From Prorocentrum cordatum (Eukaryota; Sar; Dinophyceae; Prorocentrales; Prorocentraceae): a stretch of 52,500 nt of DNA. The notes below the pieces were generated by a model. The model was not told where the DNA came from, searched no databases, and saw only the letters and a program-made list of their open reading frames with translations. This document shows, piece after piece, positions 7,754 through 19,699 of this stretch (the first letter of the stretch is position 1; each line of letters opens with the position of its first letter). The translations under genes and the position numbers were made by a program. Location: contig CAUYUJ010017649.1 of NCBI GenBank assembly GCA_963575745.1, positions 1-52,500 on the forward strand, written 5' to 3'.

Positions 7754-10700
7754 TTCGGGGCCGGTGTTTTTGGAGCGTTTGAGCTTCCGACTTCCGAGGC
7801 GAGCGACTTCGTGCTCGCGTCGAGGGCGGTGTTCGTGAAGCTGAAGGCGAAGGTGAGCATGGGCGTCAGGCAGAACCGCATGCAGACGGTGGCCTGCGCA
7901 GTGGCACAGCATCGACAACGTCGGGCAGTCGAGCACTGCATCGAGAGGGCCGCGGATGCCCTCGGCGTCGGTGGCCGAAGGGTGCACTTGTCTTTCGGGC
8001 ACATGTGGGACGAAGTGGAGGTCAAGCAGGCGTGGCGCCCATCGGCCAAGTACCGCATGCTGCGGAAAAACGTGTCCATGCCAACGCTCGTACAACGAGG
8101 CACCGTCGGCCTCGCCCTCGCCGACCTCAATCGGGGCAAGTTCAAGCAGCATCAGAGCTACTGGCTGGCGCAGCCGATCGAAGTCCACGGCGCGAAGGCC
8201 AGGGACCTTCTGCCAGGGATCGTGAAGGGGTCGCCGACCAACTTCAACGTCAACGACACCGAGACGATAACCGAGACACTCTCCAAGGTATCGAGCCTGA
8301 CGGTCATGCCGATGTGCGACAGGGCCAGCGCCAACGTGAGTATCCTCAAGCAGTTGGGCAGCACCGTCGAGAAGCTGAGCACTGAGCTCGGGGAGACTGG
8401 CCACAAGCTACTTTTCTGGGCAGACACGTGTGGCATCCATGCCCACCATCGCGGCAAGTTGAAGTTACGGGGCTTACGTGGGCACACAATGCGGCATTAT
8501 TCAATTGCCTCGATGTCCAGATACCGAGGGAACCTGTCCCGCTCTATCAGGGGCATCGAGAAGATCGTCGAAGCTAAGCTTCATCGCGATGTTGGCCAGG
8601 CGCATCCCTGCCCTTACACGCTGGAACAGGTTGCGGACATCTTCTACGATTTAGGTGCTGAACGTCATCAGCGACCACGCAAGGATGGCAGTCAGGGTGG
8701 CGAGTCGCAGCTCATCACAGACCTGAAGGAGTTGATGGCCATGGCCAACGGGGACCTTACCGCTGATAGGTGGGTCCACCACTGCTGGGACGGCGAGCGC
8801 AACCGCCCGTGCTGCAAGACGAGGGCCGAGGCAGTGGAGAAGATGACGGTTGCAGCAGTACACGCTTTATATGGCAGCTCGGACCCTCGTCCAGCAGAGT
8901 CCCGATGGACGCATTTACTACCCAGCTTCAAGCGCACGCTGGTGCGCAGACTTCTCCATAGAGTAGGGCTCGATTGCTTCGTGGACACAATACCTGAGGG
9001 CGAACTTGACGGCTTGGACGGGCAGCAGATCGGCGTCGAACAGGAGGGCACGGACGCGTTCTTCAAGCACATCATCCGCGTGCGCACCAAAAAGGTGAGG
9101 GATTATTACGCAGACGACCTGAACATGCAGCAGCTGATCGTATTTACTGCCATCCTCGAAGCCGCGGATGGCAACTTGCTGTACCCTCTCCTCGGCGACG
9201 CGATTGAGGACAAGGCCGAAGATATGAGCAAATTGGATAAGCTCTTGGACGAGGACTCTGTCATCGCCAAGTTCAGCCAAGACATGGTAAACCTCATAGA
9301 CACCTGGAACAATGGAGATTCATCGAGGCGGCCTCTCATGCTGCTGGATATAATCAACGCGCCATTGACCGACCAAGGCTTCTCCAGATGGGCCAGGGGA
9401 CAGATGCTCAAGATCAACTCGGTCATGGCGCGCAGATACGAGAGTCGATTCAGCGCGTGGCCCTATAGGCTCTACCCTCTGTCGCACGGCCGCTCCACGG
9501 AGGCCGACAGGCAAAGGGTCGCGCGCGAAACGTTGGGTGCTCCGGACCACATGATCGACACCTACACCAGAGGGATCCGCAAACTCTTTAGCACCGACGC
9601 CGCCTTGACATCGCTAGAGTGCCAGATGGTTTTGGCAGCCGATTTTAGAGCGCACTGCTACGGGACGGACATGATAGAGAGGCTGAACTCCTTGTACACA
9701 GCTCGCCATCCAGTGCGAGCTCCAGGCAGGAACTCCATCAACGCTGAGCGGGAGCACTTCCTCGACCAGCTCAAAGCGGTTCACGTGAGCAGCGGTGGCG
9801 ACGACCCTCTTACCCCTTCTCGTCTGGACAGTGTGTCGGCGGACGAGACCGTGTCGTGCTTGCCTCTCTTGGAGGGCGCTTCTTTCGGATCGGTGCCAGC
9901 GGTGCCAGTTCTCCCAGCGATTGAAGGCCCCCCTGGGCCCATGGCGATCGAGGACGCACCAGCGCTGGCGGACGAACGTGCCATCGTCGTGGCAGCACCT
10001 GCAGCAGAACAACATCAGTTCGAGGATGCCATCGTCACTCGCATCCCGAACCCGAACCAGCTGCCAGGCGCCGCCGAGGCCAGTCGGCAGGACGATCGCC
10101 ATGGCATCAAACGGGGGCTTAGCGTTTACATGCTGGGGCAAAACAAATACCTCGAGGATGCGAAGAAGGCGAAAGGGCGCAACCTGACACCTGACGAGGT
10201 CACGCAGCACAGAAAACAGTTTCAGGAGATGTTCGCAGAGGGCGACCAGGATGTCTACCAGGAAGCTTACCAGGAGTGGCAGCACAGCAGCGCGGCAGCA
10301 CAGCCAGACGTACGAGAACAGCCGTATGCACAATGGTGGGGCGGGGGGAGCCGTGCGAGCCCTTTTACGCCTGCTGAGCTCTGTCAGTACATCGACCAGC
10401 ACGGGTGGCCGAAAGACCGAGAGGTGTACGACGCGGACCTTACTGCAAGGAAGGTCGACTCGGACCGCAAGACCAACTTCGAGGATACCGACGGGTTCGA
10501 CCCTTGGGGGATTTCGCGTTCGGCGAGAAACGCCGACAAACGTGCGTCAAGGGTGCCAGCCGCCTTTGACGTCGTGGAGAAGGGGATCTTCAATTTCCTT
10601 GTCTCTATCAATGCTGGTAAGGGCGACGACGACGCCTCGGACGTGCTGCTCGTCATTGCAGGGCGAGCTGCGCACGGAGGAGGCCACAAGCGCGTGGCGA

Positions 10701-10812
10701 GCCTGGTCACCGACATCACCTTTAGCCCGCAGGTGTTCGACGTGACGTTGAACGAGTTCGAGCGGGCTGCCGACGCGGTGTCTGAGGAGACGATTCGGGC
10801 TCGGAACGGCCA
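7754..10812 (+). CDS. element gene A, main exon: transposase-like protein (hAT-like features)
   Basis: This is a long exon of about 1,000 codons with no convincing start; the frame is open from 7754, so it is an internal exon. Near 8315-8335 it reads CDRASAN. Some 34 residues later comes DTCGIHAHHRGKLKL (8423-8467), with Cys-x2-His-x-His-His. This D-x2-A-x-N, then C-x2-H spacing recalls the catalytic Asp and C-x2-H insertion of hAT transposases. It also fits the 8-bp target duplication of the element. Further blocks include TADRWVHHCWDGER (about 8758-8802) and DFRAHCYGTDMIERLNSLY (about 9640-9696). The C-terminal third (about 9800-10100) is Pro/Ala-rich and acidic. The 3' border lies between about 10780 and 10870. 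Family assignment is inference; a dinoflagellate-specific family remains possible. Confidence 0.65.
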
Positions 10813-10989
10813 CCGCCCAAGACCAAATCACTCCGGGACGATTTTAAATTTTTTTCGAAACAACGCGATTTCGGAGTTGGTTTTTTTGACGTTCAGGGCT
10901 GTGTTTCGAGCTACTGGGCTTTCGGGTTTCTGGCCTTTTCTGGGTAATGAGCTTCGTTGTCGTGGGTAGGTTTTGGTCGGGGCGGTGAT

Positions 10990-11239
10990 CGTTCTGGGCA
11001 CGAGGAGCTGGAGCTGCCTTCCTACGTGAACATTTCGATTCGGCAGAGCAGGTTGAGCCATAGATACAGCGCTATCAATACCAACACATCTGACGAGTGG
11101 ATCTTCGACTTAATCCAGCAGTTCGATGACATGGACCTCTACTCAGCCGAATACGAGATATGCCACGACACTGGGACTCTGAGGAGATCAAAGATTGTGG
11201 GGCTGCAGCTCATTGGACGCATATGGGAACCAAACCAAC
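10990..11239 (+). CDS. element gene A, exon with ELELPSYVNISIRQSRLSHR
   Basis: The frame reads ELELPSYVNISIRQSRLSHR, then SDEWIFDLIQQFDDMDLYSA and VGLQLIGRIWEPNQ. It has normal residue composition, unlike the flanking T-rich intron (about 10812-10985). The acceptor is near GGGCACGAG (about 10995). The frame must change between 11240 and 11260; a GTAAG...TTCAG segment of only 19 nt there would join it exactly to the next exon. The product is unknown and it probably continues the transposase-like protein. Confidence 0.5.
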
Positions 11240-11258
11240 GTAAGCCATTAACGTTCAG
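11240..11258 (+). other. candidate 19-nt intron (GTAAG...TTCAG)
   Basis: GTAAGCCATTAACGTTCAG has consensus-like ends. Its removal converts ...ProAsnGln + C|AC into His-Val-Glu-Ala-Gly-Gly in frame. The frame used downstream has TAA at 11248, so a frame change is required in this interval. A single-base indel is the alternative explanation. Confidence 0.4.
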
Positions 11259-12226
11259 ACGTGGAGGCAGGCGGCTACGGATGCAAGAAGAGGACCCCAT
11301 TCAGCGAGGCAGCCCAAGCAGATGCAGATCGACTCTTAGGCCGAGGTCGTCGTGGAGGGGCTGGCCGTGGCCGAGGGAGATGCGCAGGGGGGCGCGGCCG
11401 CGGCGGCGGTGCTCGAGGGGGGCGTGGCCGCGGGCGTGCAGGAGCAGCCGAGGGACCTGAAGGACACCAGCCACCTGGAGTTCCAGAGGGCCCTTTGCCC
11501 ATTGCCGACGCTGGCTCACCAGAGCATGAAGATCAACCTGCACCCGATGGCGAGTTCGACCTCGCGGACGTGGAGTGCCAGTCAGAGGTCACGGAGGTGG
11601 AGGAGCTCGAGGCAGTGCACTTGGAGGCGGGACTACCTGCCGAACTGGGTGAACCTCATGTTCCAGCTGTTGCGCCAGATGATCGCGAAGGGGATCCTCA
11701 CTGCGGCGGCGGGGACTTCCTGGATGAGGAAGCGGCCGCCGCCATGGCTGAGGCTGCTTTGGGTTTCATGGAGGAGGAGGAGGAGGAAGGGGGTGACACA
11801 GGCGCAGGGTCATCCACGGATCCGCCGCTGCCCCCTCCCCCTGCCCCTCCAGGGCCTCCGCCGCCCCACGAACCTTGGGGGAACCTCGATGGGCCCACGC
11901 CCCAAGGGTACTTTTTTCAAGACGGTAGGCAGGTTCTTCGAATTCAACGGGGGCGCCCAGCGAACTCGGTGACCATTACATGCTTCAGACACCGCTCCTG
12001 TGCGGTTTGCGTTCCCATGGCCTTATGCGGCTCAGATGCTGCAATTTTCAAGTGGCTCTTTGAAGTCGACCCGACGCCCCCTGGCGCAGCCCTGGATATT
12101 AACAAGCCGCTGGCCGAACAGCACAAGGCCTCAGCCAGGGCGATGTGGAGCGCCAAGGCGCACAAGGCTAAGGCCAAGGCCGCAGCAGCTGAGGCCAAAG
12201 CCAAAGCCAAAACAAAACCGAAGTGA
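11259..12226 (+). CDS. element gene A, last exon: RG-rich and acidic C-terminus
   Basis: About 322 codons ending at TGA 12224-12226. It starts HVEAGGYGCKKRTPFSEAAQ, then an RG/RGG-rich block (about 11340-11440) typical of RNA-binding tails, a long acidic stretch (EEEEEEGG near 11770), a proline run (about 11820-11870) and a YFFQDGRQV segment. A Cys/His-containing segment follows (TCFRHRSCAVC near 11978-12010), and a Lys-Ala tail (KAKAKAAAAEAKAKAKTKPK) closes it. The Cys/His motif could bind metal (inference). No known domain is assigned. Confidence 0.6.
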
Positions 12227-12239
12227 TGCAAGCTAGCCG

Positions 12240-13325
12240 CAGAGCCCAGCCCAGCTACACCGCCCCCCCCCCCCCCGCCTTTAGGCCAAAAACAAAACCA
12301 ACTAAAAATCCAACAACGATGCGCATAGCTTGCATCTCCTCGGCAACTGTGGTTTTCCCAGGGCAGGGTCCCTGGCCGTTCTCTGGCTGACGGGAGGGCG
12401 ACGGGGAGGAGGAGGGGGAGGAGGAGGGCGAGAAGGAGGAGGAGGGGAGACAGAGGAGGTGGGCGAGGAGGAGGAGGAGGAGGGGAAGGGGGTGGATGAT
12501 GGGTGCGGAAATACACGATGCGAGCGGGTAGGAGGAGGAGGAGGAGGAGGCAGGGGGGGGGAGGGGGAGACGGACGAGGGGGGGGGGGAGGAGCAACCAA
12601 GGCGAAATGGGCGCGGAGGGGAGGAGGACAGGCAGGAACACAAGAAACACTAAGGATTGGCGTGGAGAGGAGAACGGGGGGCAGGAGGAACGGATGAGTG
12701 CAAGATGAGGGACTGGAGAAACAAGAAGCTGCCCGTGCACGCCACGGGGCACCAAAAGGACTGACGAGAGAGCGAGACGTTTGGCCGCCCTCCAGGAAAA
12801 AAAAAGAGCTTGCCACGACAGCGAGGCTCGACACCCGTATCTCGTAAAATAGACACACCGACGCAACGAACGCGCGCGCGCGGACGCACGGGCGCGCGCA
12901 CACAGACACGCACGCGCACGCACGCGGGCACACAACGCACACATATACACGCACGCGCACACGCATCACGCACCAACAACCACAAAACTGCAACGCCCAC
13001 TCGGGCCACACCGACAAAAACAACTACCGCAATAATAACAGCAGCAATAACACAAACAACGCCCATAACATATATATATATACACACATAGGTAGACGGG
13101 GCCCCGCTCACTTGCGCCCCCCCTCCCCCCTCCCTCCCCAAGAAGCAACCATTCCCAGTGCGCCTGACGGCGCCGCAATAATTGGACAGCCGCAACAAAC
13201 GCCTACGCGGCATTGGGCACTGCATGCTCAACTGAATATGAGAGCAAACTTGCGAAAACAAAAAACACAAATTCCGAACGCAACGCTTCCGAAAACATGC
13301 CCATATCGCAAGTGAAACATTTGTT
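12240..13325. other. non-coding spacer with GGA and CACACG repeats
   Basis: A poly-C run at about 12265-12280, GGA-rich sequence at about 12400-12600, and a CA/CG-type microsatellite (CACGCACG, ACACACG) at about 12855-13090 ending in (TA)n. No gene is supported. Confidence 0.6.
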
Positions 13326-13329
13326 TCTT

Positions 13330-15945
13330 TCTCATCCAGATCTCTGGTGACCCGCCCGTCAGCGGGTCACCTGTTGTGCGTGCTGTATGGGGAACGCATT
13401 GAATGGCAATGCGTCGCATCATGTTGAGGCCCAGAATGCAAGTGAAACAATTGGTCTTTCTCAACCAGTTTTCTGGTGACCCACCCCTTCGTGGGTCACC
13501 TGGTGTGCTTTCGCCGTATGGAGAGCTTATTGAGTGGCAATGCATCGCCTCATGTTGAGGCCCAGAATGCAAGTGGAACAGTTGGTTTTTCTCAACCAAT
13601 TTTCTGGTGACCCACCCCTTCGTGGGTCACCTGGCGTGCTTGCGCCGTATGGAGAGCTTATTGAGTGGCAATGCATCGCCTCATGATGAGGCCCAGAATG
13701 CAAGTGGAAGAGTTGGTTTTTCTCAGCCAGTTTTCTGGTGACCCACCCCCTTGTGGGTCACCTGGCGCGCTTGCGCCGCAGGGGAAACGTATTGGGTGGC
13801 AATGCATCGCCTCATGTTGAGGCCCAGAATGCAAGTGGAACAATTGGTTTTTCTCAACCAGTTTTCTGGTGACCCACCCCTTCGTGGGTCGCCTGGTGTG
13901 CCTGCGCCGCATGGGGAAGTGCATTGGGTGGCGTTGCATCGCCTCATGTTGAGGCCCAGAATGCAAGTGAAACAATTGGTCTTTCTCAACCAGTTTTCTG
14001 GTGACCCACCTCTTCGCGGGTCACCTGGTGTGCTTGCGCCGCATGGAAAACTTATTGGGTGGCAATTCTATCCTCGCGTTGAGGCCCAGAATGCAAGTGA
14101 ACCTATTGATTCTTCTAAATCAGTTTTCTGGTGGCCCACCCCCTCGCGGGACACCTAGCGCGATTGCGCCGCATGGAAAAGTATTGGGTGGCACTGCATC
14201 GCCTCATGTTGAGGCCCAGAATGCAAGTGGAACAATTGGTTTTTCCCAATCAGTTTTCTGGTGGCCCACCCCTCGTGGGACACCTGTCGCGCTTGCCCCG
14301 CATGGGAAAGTGCATTGGGTGGCATTGCATCGCCTCATGTTGAGGACCAGAATGCAAGTGAAACAATTGGCTTTTCTCAACCAATTTTCTGGTGACCCGC
14401 CCCTGTCGTAGGTCACCTGGTGTGCTTGCGCCGCATGGGAAAATGCATTGGGTGGCAATGCATCGCCTCATGTTGAGGTCCAGAATGCAAGTGCAACAAT
14501 TGGTTTTTCTCAACCAGTTTCTGGTGACCCACCCCTTCGTTGGTCACCTGGTGAGCTTGCGTCGCATGGGAAAGTGCATTGGGCGGCAATGCATCGCCTC
14601 ATGTTGAGGCCCAGAATGCAAGTGAAACGCTTGGTTTTTCTCAACCAGTTTTCTGGTGACCCACCCCTTCGTGGGTCACCTGGCGTGCTTGCGCCGCATG
14701 GGAAACGCATTGGGTGGCAATGTCTCGCTTCGTGTTGAGGCCCAGAATGCAAGCGAAATGCTTCGCTGTTCTCAGCCAGATTGCTGGCGCCCCGCCCGTC
14801 CGTAAACCACTTATTGTGAATGCGCCGTATGGGGCCGCATTGAGTGGCAATGCATCGCTTCGCGTTGAGGCTCAGAATGCAAGTGGAACAATTTGTTTTT
14901 TCTGAGCCAGCTGTTTGGTGACACTCCCGCCCGCGCGCCGCACGTTGTGCTTGCGCCGCGCGGGAAGTGCATTGAGTGGCAATGAATCGCCTCATGTAGA
15001 GGCAAAGAATGCACATGAAACATTTCGTTTTTCTCAAACAATGCCCTGGTGCCCCGCCCGCCCGCGGGCCACCTGTTGCGCTTCAGCCGCATGGGAAAGT
15101 GCATTGGGCGGCAATGCATCGCCTCTTGTTGAGGCAAAGAATGCAAGTGAAGCAATCGGTTTTCCTTTGCCAATTTCCTGATGGCCCACCTTTCCGTGGG
15201 TCCAATAATGCGATGTGCGACGCATGGGAAACGTGTTTTGCGGCCATGAAGCGCCTCATGTTGAGGCACAGAACACGTGTGAAACAATTTGTTGTTTGCT
15301 CAACCAGCTTGCTGGTGACCAACCCGTCCGCGGGCCGCCTATTGCGCTTGAGCCGCATGGGAAACGTAGCGAATGCCAATGCATCGCTTCATGTTGAGGC
15401 CCAGAATGCACATGGAACAATGGTTTTTTCTCAATTAGTTTTCTGGTGACCCGCCCCTTTCGTGGGTCACCTGTTCTGATTGCGCGGTATGGGATACGTG
15501 GCGAGTGGCATTGCATCGCCTCATGTTGAAGGCCAGAATGCAAGTGAAACAATTTGTTTTCTCAACCCGTTTTTTTGGTAACCCACCCATGCGTGGGCCA
15601 CCTGGTGCGCTCGCGCCGCATGGAAAAGCATTGGGTGGCAATGCATCGCCTCATGTTGAGGCCCAGAATGCAAGTGAAACAATTTGTTTCCTCAACCAGT
15701 TTTCTGGTGACCCACCCCTTCGTGGGTCACCTGGTGCGCTTGCGCCGCATGGAAAAGGCATTGGGTGGCAATGCAACGCCTCATGTTGAGGCCCAGACTG
15801 CAAGTGAAACAATTGGTTTTTCTAAATTTGTTTTCTGGTGGCCCGTCAGCTCGTGGGTCGCTCGTTGCGCTTGCGCCGCATGGGAAGCGCATTGAGTGGC
15901 ACTGCATCGCCTCATGTTGAGGCCCAGAATGCAAGTGAAACCATC
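13330..15945. repeat. 131-bp satellite array with hairpin core, about 20 copies
   Basis: About 20 units of 129-135 bp share CTCATGTTGAGGCCCAGAAT, GCAAGTGAAACAATTGG, TTTTCTGGTGACCCACCCC and GCGCCGCATGGGAAA. Each contains an inverted core such as GGTGACCCAC-CCCTTC-GTGGGTCACC (13475-13500). At 13346-13371 the core has changed on both arms to GGTGACCCGC / GCGGGTCACC and is still perfectly paired. Units drift in the 14760-15400 part. No protein is implied. Confidence 0.9.
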
Positions 15946-16134
15946 TGCGTCGGCGTCGGCGAAGGCGCAGCAGTTGCTTGGGGGGTGGCGTCGGCGTCAG
16001 CGCAGGCGCAGGAGTTGCCGAAGCTTTCGGAGCCGCTCGGCCGAATCTACTCGGCCCTGCTGTAGTTGCTTCACAAGTTGCCACGGGCTTGAGCTCACTG
16101 GTCGAGTTGGCTATCTCGTTGTCGCCTCCCCGCG

Positions 16135-16370
16135 TCGCTGTCCTACGTCGCTTGGCTACGTCGGTTGACTACGTCGCTTGCCTACGTCGCTTGGCTACGT
16201 CGCTTGACTACGCGAGTCGACTACGCGAGTTGACTACCTCCGCGTGTTGACTACGCGTGTTGACTATGCCCCTTTCGCTGGCCTCTGCCCTTGACTACGC
16301 GAGTTGACTATGCCCCTTTCGCTGGCCTCTGCCCTTGACTACGCGAGTTGACTATGCCCCTTTCGCTGGC
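16135..16370. repeat. TTGACTACGCGAG / CTACGTCGCTTGG tandem repeats
   Basis: Short units CTACGTCGCTTGG give way to TTGACTACGCGAGTTGACTA followed by TGCCCCTTTCGCTGGCC. The latter longer unit repeats two to three times with little divergence at about 16245-16375. Confidence 0.75.
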
Positions 16371-16985
16371 CATAGCGGTTGCTTCGGCGCGTCTCTCGGC
16401 CAGGCATATGCCGCCGCCAAGCGGAGTATCGCCGCCGCGCGTTTCGTCCCGAGTGAGTTACTCGACCGACTCGCTCGGTATCGGGCGGGTGACTCAGCCT
16501 CGCTGATGCGAGATGGGCAGGGCCACTCACCCCCGCTGGCATCGCGGGGGGTGAGCTACCTGGGGCACCTCGCCGAGCGTCGGCCGAGCACCATGCGCCC
16601 GCGCGCCCGATGTCGCGCTCGCGCGCGGGGGTCAAACCGCGCGGCGCGCCTGCTCTTCTCAAGGGGCGGTCGCGAAGCGCCTGTAGCGAAGGCCGCGGCG
16701 CTCGAACATTCGCGCGCGCACCCCCGCTTCGACCTATGCGTCGCCCAGCGTAGCAATGATGGAATGCTGCTCTGGAACATGAAGCGCGAGCGCTGCGAAA
16801 GGGCAGTCGGGCGTTCAATTTACCGCGGGTTTAGCGAATCTTTTGCGCCAGCCTCTGGGGCGCGGTGGATTGTGGCGCGCGCGCGCGCCCCGTGCACCTG
16901 CATGTTGACATGGGAATTAAAGCGCGCCCTCAGCGGTTGCCGCATGCATTTCCAAGTGAAGTCAGGGCCGCCAAGTGCTGACCAA
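16371..16985. other. GC-rich spacer, no supported gene
   Basis: A frame of about 225 codons is open here, but it is rich in Arg/Ala and has no recognisable motif. It lies between two satellite arrays. I see no firm coding evidence. Confidence 0.45.
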
Positions 16986-16989
16986 GGGG

Positions 16990-19030
16990 GTCAGCGCGCG
17001 ACGCGCCTATGATGCGCGAGCGCAGCGCAGCGATTGCTGCAATGTCCACGGCGAGAAATCGCCACGTCGGCCTCAACACTGAAGTGGGCCCTCGGCCGTG
17101 ACCTATGGGGTCATAGCTACGATGGTTCATGTCATGAGAGTCGCTTGGCCGCGCGTTCGGCGCGCAGCCATGAGTTCTGCATTGCCCCGACCAGAAAAGC
17201 CGACATGTGATTCCAAAACTGAATTCATATTTTCTGTGGCCCGTTAAAGAGGCCGACGGACGCGCTGACTTTTCCATTGTGAACCAAACAGAAGGCCCCG
17301 CGCGCGCGCGCGCTGAGAGGTCTGCATTGTCCACAATTGGAAAGTCGCCGTGCTGGCCTGAAAACTAAAGAGAACCTTGAACGGTGGCCGACCCCATTTT
17401 GAAGTTAACGCTGGGTTGCGCGCGCGTAATCTGCCATGGGCAACGCAGAAATCATCTCGAGCGCCCGCGCGCGAGAGGAGCTTTGTATTGTCCACAATCC
17501 GAAAGTCGCAATGCTGGCATGGAAGTTAACATGAATTTGAAGCAGTGGCCGATCGGATTTTCAAATTACCATGGGTTTTGTGCGCATTGACTATGGGCAA
17601 CGCAGTCTCCTGTCGCGCGCGCTGCGAGTTCTGAATGGTCAGAATCGGAATGTCGCCACTTTGGCATGTGAACTACAGTGACCCCCCATTGGTAACCGAT
17701 CGGGTTTTGAAGTTACGCTGGGTCAGTGTGCATGGGACCTGTTTTATGTGCAACGCAGAACTCCTCTCGCGTGCGCTGAGAGCTCTGTATTGTCCACAAT
17801 GGGAAAGTCACCATGTTGGCTTGGAAATTACATTGGCCCTCAACGGTGGCCCATGGGATTCTGAAGTTGACGCGGGTCTTTGTGCATGGAACTTGTCATG
17901 GGCAACACAGAACACATCCCTCGCGCGCGCGAGGAGTTCTGTGTTGTCCACAGTTGGAAAGTCGCAGTGCTGGTCTGGAGACTAAAGTGAACCCTCAACC
18001 GTGGCCGATCGGAATTTTGAAGTTCACATGGGTCTGTATGCATGGAATGTGTCGATATGGGCAACGCAGAACTCCCCTCGCGCTCTCGCGAGAGGTTGTC
18101 TGTGTTGCCCACAATCGGAAAGTCGCCATGTTGGCCTGGAAGCTGAATTACACCCTTGACAATGCCCTATGTAGGTTGAGGTTAACGTGGGTTTGTGCGC
18201 ATGGAATCTGCGATGGGCAACGCAGTACTCCTGTCGCGCGCGTGCGAGAGGAGTTCTGTATGGTCCACAGTCGGAATGTCGCCATGTCGGCCTGGAAACT
18301 ATAATTAATTCGAATATGTGGCCGATCGGATTTTTTAACATGGGCTTGTGTGCATTGAAGCTGTTCTGGTCAACGCAGGACTCGTCTCGCGCGCGCTGAG
18401 AGTTCTGCGTTGTCCACAATGGGAAAGTCGCCATGTTGGCTTGGGAAGCAAAGTGAATCCTTAACGGTTACAGATCGGATTGTGAAGTTATCACTGGTTT
18501 GTGTGCATGGAACCTGTTGTGGGCAACGCAGAACTCCTCTCGCGCTCGCGCTGAGAGTTCCGCATTGTCCACAATCGGACGGTCACCACGTTGGTTTCGA
18601 AGCTAAAGTGGCCCCTTAACGGTGGCCGACCTGGTCTTGATGTTAAGATGGTTTTGTGCGCGTTGCATCTGTTATGGGCAACTCAGAACTCCTCGCGCGC
18701 GTGCTGAGGGTTTTGTATGGTCCACATTCGAAGAAGTGGCCATGTTGGCTTCGAGACTAAAGTGGGCCCTTAGCGGTGGCCGATCGGATTTTGGAGTTAA
18801 GATGGCTTTGTGTGCGTGGATTCTGGCAGGGGCAACACAGAGATCATATCAAGCGCGCGAGAGGAATTCTGTACTGTCCATAATCGGAAAGTCGCCATGT
18901 GGGTCTGGCAACTAAGGTGAACCCCTAAACGGTGACCGATCGGATTTTGAATTTGCACAGTTTGTGTGCATGGAATTTGTCGTGGGCAACGCAGAACTCC
19001 TCTCGCGCGCGCTGAGAATTCTGTGAGGCA
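16990..19030. repeat. about 153-bp satellite array with CG-rich palindrome
   Basis: Twelve or thirteen diverged units share TTGTCCACAATCGGAAAGTC, GCCATGTTGGCCTGGAA, GGTGGCCGATCGGATTTTGA and GGGCAACGCAGAACTCCTC. The marker TGTCCACA recurs near 17329, 17489, 17791, 17945, 18412, 18566 and 18718. Most units carry a near-palindrome of the form CTCTCGCGCGCG..GAGAG. Non-coding. Confidence 0.85.
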
Positions 19031-19640
19031 TCGTGCTATAGAGAGCTCCAGAGAGGGCCCCAGTGGCTGCGCCCGCATGCCACACACACACACACCGATT
19101 TCGGCACACCCCTCACACGCTTCGCGGCCCAGCCATAGGGCATAGGGAGCTCCACTGATGGCCCCAGTGGCTACGCCCGCATGCTGCCCCCACGCTCATC
19201 TCGGCACGCCCCTCACACGCTTCGTGCTCCACCGAAGGCCCCAGTGGCTTCGCCCGCATGCCGCCCCTACACCCATTTCGGCAAACCCTCGCGCGCTTCG
19301 TGGCCCCATCGGGAGGTCCACCGAAGGCCCCAGTGGCTGCGCCCGCATGCCGCCCCCACATCGATTTTGGCACACCCCTCACACGCTTCGTGGCCCCATA
19401 GGGAGCTCCACCGAAGGCCCTAGTGGCTGCGCCCGCATGCCGCCCCTACACCCATTTCGGCACACCCTCACGCGCTTCGTGGCCCCGTAGGAAATGGGCC
19501 ATAGGGAGCCCCACCGCAGGCCCCTGTGGCTGCGCCCGCATGCCGCCCCCTCACAAATTTCGGCACACCCCTTACACTTTTCGTGGCCCCATAGGCCATA
19601 GGGCCAGAGGCCATAGGGCCATAGGGAGTTCCACCGAGGA
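19031..19640. repeat. 75-103-bp tandem array (CCGAAGGCCCCAGTGGCTGC)
   Basis: About six to seven units share CCGAAGGCCCCAGTGGCTGC, GCCCGCATGCCGCCCC and TTTCGGCACACCCCTCACAC. Spacing varies from about 75 to 103 bp. The array abuts the preceding satellite. Confidence 0.85.
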
Positions 19641-19699
19641 CGGGGTTTACGAATGGGGTTCTCACAGCTGCATATGGCTGAGTCCGCGCGCGGACGCAA

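Noticed and set aside
13330-15945. CRISPR-like array (regular palindromic repeats)
   Set aside because: The whole 131-bp unit is repeated with gradual divergence; there are no unique spacers or cas genes, and the context is a eukaryotic nuclear genome.
16335-17012. A 225-codon + strand frame between satellite arrays
   Set aside because: Arg/Ala-rich, no motif, starts inside a tandem repeat and ends in the next satellite; likely chance in GC-rich DNA.
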